Below are positions 21,215-64,000 of a stretch of 64,000 bases of DNA, one piece after another. Source of the DNA: Paroedura picta (lineage: Eukaryota; Chordata; Lepidosauria; Squamata; Gekkonidae); contig NC_135372.1 of the NCBI RefSeq assembly GCF_049243985.1, positions 93,735,318 to 93,799,317 of the forward strand, given 5' to 3'. Positions within the stretch are counted from its first letter, which is position 1, and the number at the start of each line of letters is the position of its first letter. The notes under the pieces are model-generated. The model did no database searches. It was given only the letters and a program-made list of their open reading frames with translations, and had not been told where the DNA came from. Both the position numbers and the translations under genes were made by a program.

Positions 21215-21946
21215 TGTGGATCAGTAGGTACCAGAAAAACACCTCCTTCAGTCGCTTAATAAATATTTTATGGGAAAATAATTTCTAAAATATTGCTCGA
21301 ATACAGTTATTACTGTCCAACCTTGGTTATAGCTTTAAAGGTAAGACACAGGCCATTTTGAGCCAGGTGCCCTGACTAGGTTTCATTTATGCATATATAT
21401 AATGAATAATATATGCCTCTTGCGGCGCAGAGTGGTAAGGCAGCAGAAATGCTGTCTGAAGGTCTCTGTCCATGAGGTTGGGAGTTCGATCCCAGCAGCC
21501 GGCTCAAGGTTGACTCAGCCTTCCATCCTTCCGAGGTCGGTAAATGCTTGCTGGGGGGTAAACGGTAATGACTGGGGAAGGCACTGGCAAGGCCACCCTG
21601 CATTGAGTCTGCCATGAAAATGCTAGAGGGCGTCACCCCAAGGGTCAGACATGACTCGGTGCTTGCACAGGGGATACCTTTACCTTATAATGAATAATAT
21701 AAGTTTGTATGGATATGGCTATTCATATTTTTATGTTTGTTGTTCTTAATCTTTTAGTTAATGCTGCTGAAGAAAGTCATGAAACAGGCTGTGCTATACC
21801 AGAACCCGGTTCCCCATGCATTATAGAGAATTTCTCCTTTGGCTTCCAAGAACTGGACAATAAACAGGACTTAGAATTTTTAATTTATATGTTATTGTGT
21901 TGTGCTATTGTATTTATTTATGAACACAAACTATCTTTTGCTGCTG
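21215..21946 (+). repeat. Right arm of the Penelope-like inverted repeat (SINE-interrupted)
   Basis: Matches the left arm on the opposite strand on both sides of the SINE at 21414-21685. It includes CTGAAGA (21767-21773) and GAAA (21781-21784), in the order of a hammerhead core but with no convincing stem II between. Confidence 0.78.
21414..21685 (+). mobile_element. tRNA-derived SINE (type 2), with 16-bp target duplication
   Basis: Head TTGCGGCGCAGAGTGGTAAG (box A) and GGGAGTTCGATCCC (box B); 3' end 'catgactcggtgcttgcaca' then ACCTTTACCT. The exact 16-bp duplication TATAATGAATAATATA lies at 21398-21413 and 21686-21701. Well-preserved box A and B and the perfect duplication suggest a young insertion. 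Confidence 0.95.
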
Positions 21947-22274
21947 ACATTTCCAAAGTGCCTTTAACTGTCTTGATTCTGATAATGCAGATCGAATAAC
22001 AATTGATCAGGGTTTGATCTTCTAAGGATTAAGTCAACAACTTTCTGCAGCATTACAAACAACAGAACCAAAATTTTTGAATTAGTCAGCGAACCTTGGT
22101 GTGCAGCTTCCCTACCAATAGGCAGCTTTTATCACCATGATATGCCCCCCTTGAAAAGAATCATACTAGCAACAATCATTTAATGGGAGCTGCTCACTAT
22201 CTCCTCAGCTCATTTGAGGCACTACTATATAAAACCTACGGATAGACATAAACTGTGTATCAAAAAGTACCTAT

Positions 22275-24726
22275 CAATTTATTTAATAATTGGTTTATTG
22301 TGCTGCATTTACAAAGGGAAAAAAGACAATGCACACAATAGAAAGAATAAAAATGTATTTTTTTCCTTCAGGTTTTAGGCCAACAAAACAAGTACAAATT
22401 TGTTAGTGAGCACTTTATGGCAATTTGGAAGTCAAGTCAACCTGATGTGAGCGCAAAATACTTAGGCAATCTTGACAAGTTCTCTTGGATTAACCTGAAC
22501 TGCTCTTGTAGTGCAAGAGAGGTGGTGGCATCAGCCTTCTGCTGGGGGGGGGGACAACTTGTATTTAAACTGAGAGATGCAGACACCCCCACCCCAAGGA
22601 GCCTTTGCTCCTTTCGGGCAGTCAAGATGTTGAAGCAAACAAGGTTGTGTTGACACCAGAAATTCAATTCTCCCTGCCAGCAAGTCTTCACAGTATTCAA
22701 AGAGAAAGTATGTATTATACATTCTAGTCCCATCTTAAATCTCTCTATAGATAGGCACAGAAGTGCTTTTGGAGGTGAAGAAGATTCTCCATATTACAAG
22801 AGAATCATTACACTTTTAAAACTTTTTTTCCTTTTTGCTTTAAGATTGTGCATAGAGAACTTTACTTCAGATTTCTTAAATAGACATGCAGCATGGATTC
22901 TGCTAAAGGCCTAGTCAGGCATCAAACAACAGCATGGAAATGGGGTAGGATGGTTACACTATTTTTAAAAAAACAAAACAGAACTAGGGTTGTTTTTTTA
23001 AGAGGGGAAAATAAGGTTACTATAAACAGATTTCAAAACACACACAAAAAAACAAGTGTCACACCGTTGGCAGCTTTTGCAACCGACTGCCTGACACTGC
23101 CTGCAAACCTGAGGCCTCCAGCAGTTTACAGCCATGGAGAATTTTCATAATCTCAAAGGCCTATTTGGTCCATAGTAAGGAAAGATTGCTGGATATACCA
23201 ACTCATCCCAAACCATACAGTAGAGCAGAAGGAAGGGGATTTTATAGCCTGGGGAAGCCTAAAAGATACTCATTGCAAAACTACCAAGTATTACATACCC
23301 TTGACCTTTCTATATTAAAAAAAATAACCTACAAGAGTCAGTGACAACTAGCCCCCTCTCCTTAGGAGTCTAAAAGTTTATATTTGTGTCTTGCTGAACA
23401 ACCCAGTTTGCAGTGATTCTGAAAAACAAAAACAAAAACTGACACTTTGTCTTTGAGGGGAAAGAAATTATTCCATCCCCTGTATAATTTGCCCTGGTGT
23501 CCATATTGAAGAAAGGGAATTCTATTCTGAAAGGTAAATGTCAAGAGTCAAGCAACTTAAGACAATTTAGCAGGACCAGCAAGAGCCTTGGGAGATGTGG
23601 GAGCTGAATGTCTGCTTAAAAAGACAGCCCTCAATCCCTTTTTTCTTATTATTGTTAAAGGGTAAGGGTATATCCCATTCTTCTAAGAAAACTTACAGCT
23701 TTCTATTGAAGGTACAATGCCACACATGGCTAACCTAGTGCTATTAAAGGCATAAGGCAGACATGCACAAAGAGTGGCTTGTCAGATGCTGGTTGAGTCC
23801 CCTGCTTTGGGGGCCTTATCATCATCAAGCACCTATCGTCCCAAATGCATGACTGGCATGCCATGTGCTGTCCCAGGCAGTATGGCATACAAACATAGGG
23901 ACAATCCAGCAGCAACTCTACAGGCAACAATGTTTAGGCCTATCTCGCAGAGATTCTTATTTCTACCAATTCCTGTTGCTTTCATCTCCACTGCAAGATG
24001 TATTTCAAGTTCACATGGTACAGCATAGGGCAGCAGCTTACTTTACTGGACTCCGAAATCTCCAGAATACTGTGGAACAAAAATGAGACTAAAATCTATT
24101 TCATACAAGCTGTTCCAAAAGATTCAATGGCTAAGACTAGAGGGAAAGTATATCTGGGGGAGGGGGATATTACCCAAGCAGCAGATCGGAGACCTTAGGA
24201 ATGAGTAGAGAATTGAGAGTTCAGTGCTCCACATGGAGCTACCACCTTGGTGCCATTTGCTATTTCTCCTCTTACTGTCAGCAACTGGATGTGCACTAGG
24301 AAAATGACTCCCAGAGTCAGCGAGCTAAGGAGGGATTCACAGCTCTTCACATCCCCCTTGGGATGACGGCAATATATTTCAGGGAGTGTGTCCCAATGGA
24401 GGTTTCCCCACATTTTCAGGGTACTGTACTTGAGCAGGGAGGAGTCGGGGGGGTAATTTCACATTTCTGTAAAAACTCTTTGGCAAGCCCCAACCACACC
24501 AAAGCAAATTGGATGCCCACTGGCTGACAATGGTCCTGACTGAGCCAAGTACACAAACTCACATGAACAGTTAAGATTTATCTAAAATCTCAAAAGCCTT
24601 CGAGGAGAAGCTTTGCTCTGAAAATCAACAAGGAAAAATTGACTTGGGAAAAGGAGGCCATCTAGGTGTGAATATATATTATGCTGCAAACCCGACTATA
24701 GGGCCATGGTGCCAGGCTGGAGCGTT
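22275..24726 (-). other. SRPK1: Probable SRPK1 3' UTR
   Basis: About 2.45 kb downstream of the SRPK1 stop with no open frame of note and almost no named repeats, unlike its surroundings, which fits a retained UTR. It would end after the AATAAA on the minus strand at 22299-22294. Confidence 0.45.
22294..22299 (-). terminator. SRPK1: Candidate SRPK1 poly(A) signal
   Basis: AATAAA on the minus strand, 2.4 kb past the stop codon. It is a plausible distal signal; other signals in the UTR may also be used. Confidence 0.4.
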
Positions 24727-61174
<36,448 letters not shown>

Positions 61175-61183
61175 CTGATACAG

Positions 61184-61219
61184 ATAATAAAATGCATAAA
61201 TTTAAGCTTTCTATTGTAT
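61184..61219. repeat. 36-bp exact duplicate, copy 2, at an SRPK1 3' splice site
   Basis: Identical to 59364-59399. It ends 9 bases from the exon start at 61174, so on the minus strand it forms the branch-point and polypyrimidine region (reads ATACAATAGAAAGCTTAAAT on into TTATGCATTTTATTAT). Confidence 0.97.
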
Positions 61220-62591
61220 GCAAGTAACTCAGACTAAAGAATGTAAGGCTATGAATACACCAAAACGCTACTCGAGGATAGACGACAAGAGGATCAAACA
61301 AGTCCTTATTTTTAAAAGATGCCCTTAAATGCAGATATAGATAACCTGTCTTGGGTTACCACGGATTTAAGCAGGTTAGACCTACCTCTCCACAAATACT
61401 TCAAATAAACAATCCAGTGGACGCTGTGGTAGACTCAGCACTCTGAATCCATCAGAGTATCTCCACAGATACTAAGATTTCCATCCACGGACAATGACAT
61501 TCTTGGCTCTCTTCTACTACTGCAGCCCCAAATACTCCTGGGAACAGCATTTCTGAGTGGCATTCTGGGCTGTAGCAAAAATGGGAGGAAGTAAGAAAGC
61601 CACACTCTGTGGGTAGAAATCCTTCTGTCTGTGGAAATGCTCCAAGTGATCCAAGCTTACATGCACAGTGAAATTACTGAAGCCCCATTTCTGAAAAAAG
61701 ACACTTGCATCTCTCAAGAAGGTGATTGGGGAAAACCAGGGTAGCTTCTATACAGCCTAAAGAGTTTGATCATAGGTCCAATGCAGACTAAACACTGCCT
61801 AACTGCCTAACCAGCTTAAAACATGCAAAGGCTTGTACACCCCTCCCCAATCCTGGTCATAAAGCATCCCTATCTTCTTTCAATTTCAGAGCTCAACACA
61901 GATAACATTACATGTGTGCACTGCCTTCTTAGTTCCTAGCCTGAGCAGCAGTAAACAAACATACTGTACTAACTACATTCATAAACTGTGGTCAGGAACT
62001 AATTTTAATGTAATTAGCTATTATAGTCCAAACATTATACTCCAAAAAGTAGACAGAAGAAGCTGGTAGCCATATGGGTACATAGCAAAGTTATGTGTTT
62101 TTTTAAGACCAACATTTCTGCCAAGACCATTTTTTTTGGAGGGGGGTGTGTTCTGAGTTTAATAAAAGTTATTTACAAAATAGCTGCACAACAAATTAGC
62201 AATTCTTGCCTCAACTTCATTTTACACCAGAGGTTTTCAATGTGGTGCCCATGAGTGCCATGACACCTGCCAATACCTTTTCTGGTGCCCACTAAATGGG
62301 CTGGGCCAGATAGGGCTTTTGCCCAGGAAAGCCGACTACTGGAGATTTGTAGATTCACAGAACAAGAATGTATACTGTATACTGTGCTACTGAAGTCATG
62401 ATGCAGCAATCGTTTTGTGACTGGCTTTGCTATCATTTTGGCAGGCCAGGCCATGTGTGCCATAAAATGTAATGCCAGGTATGGAAGATATAAATTTTAT
62501 AAACAACACAGGCAAATCCAATTAACAATACTTTTTATTCAAAATATAAAAATGCTTAAAACACTAATGCTCTTACAGTATTTCTTTAAAG
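61220..62591. other. SRPK1 intron with a possible hAT-like remnant
   Basis: Mostly unclassified. 62228-62300 ('ccagaggttttcaatgtggt', 'gtgccatgacacctgccaat') looks like the end of another amniote hAT-type repeat, but I cannot find its partner end or a duplication. Confidence 0.4.
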
Positions 62592-62718
62592 CAGGGGTTG
62601 TCAAAACCATAGCTCCCCAGATGCCCATGGACTACAATTCCCACGAGCTCCTGCTGGCAGGAGTTCATGGGAATTGTAGTCCATGGACATCTGGAGAGCC
62701 ACGGTTTGGCTACCCCTG
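62592..62718. mobile_element. hAT MITE (family C), complete, with near-exact 8-bp duplication
   Basis: 127 bp, almost a full palindrome: 'tggactacaattcccacgag' on the left against 'catgggaattgtagtccatg' on the right. Ends CAGGGGTTGTCAAAACC and GGTTTGGCTACCCCTG. Target duplication CTTTAAAG (62584-62591) and CTTTAAAA (62719-62726). It shows the empty form of the element split by CR1 at 47246-49815. Confidence 0.93.
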
Positions 62719-62726
62719 CTTTAAAA

Positions 62727-64000
62727 TATCTCCCTGATGCCCATTCTCCCACTTCCACCACCCACTACTCATTAGTGCTTAGATAGTATACAGGAATGCA
62801 ATGCACAGCATCTGCCATCTCACAAGAAATACAATGACCAGTTGCTTATGGGTCAGATAAGAGCTCTGGATGGGCAGGTACTGGTCCGCAGGTCATATGT
62901 TTGACACCCTTGCAAACAAAGACTATTTAATGTCACTCTGTAGAATTGCTCAGGTTCTATAATATACCTAATGTATGAACTATCCTGTAAGTGGAAATGG
63001 CTCAAAGCTTGAAATGAAATCTTTCAGTATGGATGGAAATTCTTAAGAGTGTCTTCTCATGAGCAAATGTGGAATATCTACAAGAGGATTCATCTTATAC
63101 TCACAGGAATTCCAACCCTGTGAACGGCTCAGTGTGCTACTAGGCTGTGGGGCAACACAAAAGAAGCATTTAATGTGGATGAGTGGCATATGGGAACTGA
63201 AAACCACTTTTGCAGGGAGAAAAAATGGCTCTGCAGCACAAGAACACATAATTTCAACTTTAGCTTATGGCTACAGATTGTAACAATGATGGAAGTCTTA
63301 TTGTGAACTTTGGATACCGACCAACCAAATACTAGCGTAGATAGCATTTTTAAAAAAATAGGATCCCATGGTTTTTCTCAGTTACAAGATGTGATCTTTT
63401 TAAATCAAAAGACTGAATAGTGATTGAATAGTAATATCCATTTTCTGAAATATATGATTTCAAAACACATCTGTTATAGACATCTGTAGCTGAGTAAATG
63501 GGAGAAAAATGATATTCATCTGACAAGGCAGATGAATTTTGATCTGAGAATTCCTCTGCCCCAAATATCACGCAACATTTACCTTAATCTCACATACATT
63601 TCTTTAGAAAAAAGCTAAAATCATAAACCTAATTAGAATACAACAAAGACAGCTATCAGTGCAAGGCCACACTGTAAAGGTACGAGGATTAACACAAGCT
63701 TTGAGAGCTGTGGGTTCCAAAAATATTTAGAATGCTAGTTAGTGAATCCTTAACCCTGAAAGAAAACATACAGTTGGCAAAATAAATATCAAACCATCTC
63801 AAAGCCACACCCATCACAGCAAAGCTATTTTTAAATTAATTACGTCATTAATTCCAGAATGGTGAATTGTTAGGTTATGTCATATAGTACCCCACACACT
63901 GCCTTAGGGAAGATGCAGGACAAGGAATTGAATTTAAGTAAGCACCCCAGTCACAAAGATCAGATGACTGCCATGAGGATTCTACACTCACTCCTCTTCT
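62727..64000. other. SRPK1 intron, no gene recognised
   Basis: No coding sequence is confirmed. 62851-62920 has a 'catatgtttgacacccttgc' end-like stretch of another MITE type. The very end (minus strand from 64000) could be the tail of an upstream exon, discussed as a finding. Confidence 0.4.

Larger units (their letters stand above)
19763..21946 (-). mobile_element. Penelope-like element with inverted terminal arms
   Basis: Two inverted arms face each other: left 19763-20190 and right 21215-21946 (the right one enlarged by a SINE). Shared landmarks are 'atgcattatagagaatttct', 'gaagaaagtcatgaaacagg' and 'aataaatattttatgggaaa', allowing a few mismatches. Between them the minus strand at 21114-20896 encodes NVVYAIICSLCDKWYVGQTT, the GIY-YIG endonuclease signature (VVY...WYVGQT) of Penelope-like elements. 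These elements are known to carry direct or inverted pseudo-LTRs. The RT domain is missing. A CR1 (20402-20812) is inserted inside. It lies between the two gene ends. Confidence 0.75.

Noticed and set aside
13169-21685. tRNA genes suggested by box A/B motifs
   Set aside because: The motifs are heads of SINEs: followed by SINE bodies and present in many copies; no closed cloverleaf is evident.
21761-21790. Functional hammerhead ribozyme in the Penelope arm
   Set aside because: CTGAAGA and GAAA are in the right order but the seven bases between cannot form a stem II, so I mention it only as a resemblance.

Overview
The window is vertebrate nuclear DNA, most likely from a squamate reptile (lizard or gecko grade; I cannot name the species). 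The evidence is the repeat mix: many CR1 LINEs, BovB-type RTE LINEs very close to the ruminant/squamate BovB protein, L2-clade LINEs with (AAT)n tails, two tRNA-derived SINE families, a Penelope-like element, hAT MITEs and Helitrons, together with two conserved host genes. No bacterial-style genes, CRISPR arrays or stand-alone RNA genes are seen.

Two host genes lie tail to tail, the same LHFPL5-SRPK1 neighbourhood known from mammals. LHFPL5 is on the + strand (coding exons 9772-10183, 17183-17419 and probably 18362-18375; predicted 220 aa), a four-pass membrane subunit of the hair-cell mechanotransduction complex. SRPK1 is on the - strand: fourteen coding exons between 61174 and 24727 give 637 codons plus stop, with compatible phase at all thirteen junctions. 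Only the extreme N-terminus (about 26 residues in the human protein) and the promoter lie outside or were not found. SRPK1 phosphorylates SR splicing factors; the P-loop, catalytic lysine, HTD catalytic loop, DLG motif and the long spacer insert are all present.

Layout: 1-9500 is intergenic and packed with LINEs, including a fresh BovB (2623-3354) and an old BovB (about 5318-8655) split by two CR1 insertions. 9772-19145 is LHFPL5. 19763-21946 is a Penelope-like element with inverted arms, holding a CR1 and a SINE. 22275-24726 is the probable SRPK1 3' UTR. 24727-39267 is the compact exon-rich part of SRPK1. 39268-61055 is one 21.8 kb intron filled with L2, CR1, hAT MITEs, SINEs, a solo LTR and a Helitron piece. 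61056-61174 is the most upstream SRPK1 exon found, followed by intron to the end.

The points most worth a second look are: (i) two Helitrons in head-to-head orientation bracketing one SRPK1 spacer exon, one of them carrying a 31-unit minisatellite; (ii) an L2 tail that abuts the 3' splice site of the SRPK1 P-loop exon; (iii) a 36-bp exact duplication that includes the 3' splice-site region of another SRPK1 exon; (iv) seven hAT MITEs of several families whose 8-bp target duplications all have TA in the centre; (v) a Penelope-like element with inverted arms, and dispersed repeats with a hammerhead-ribozyme-like layout.
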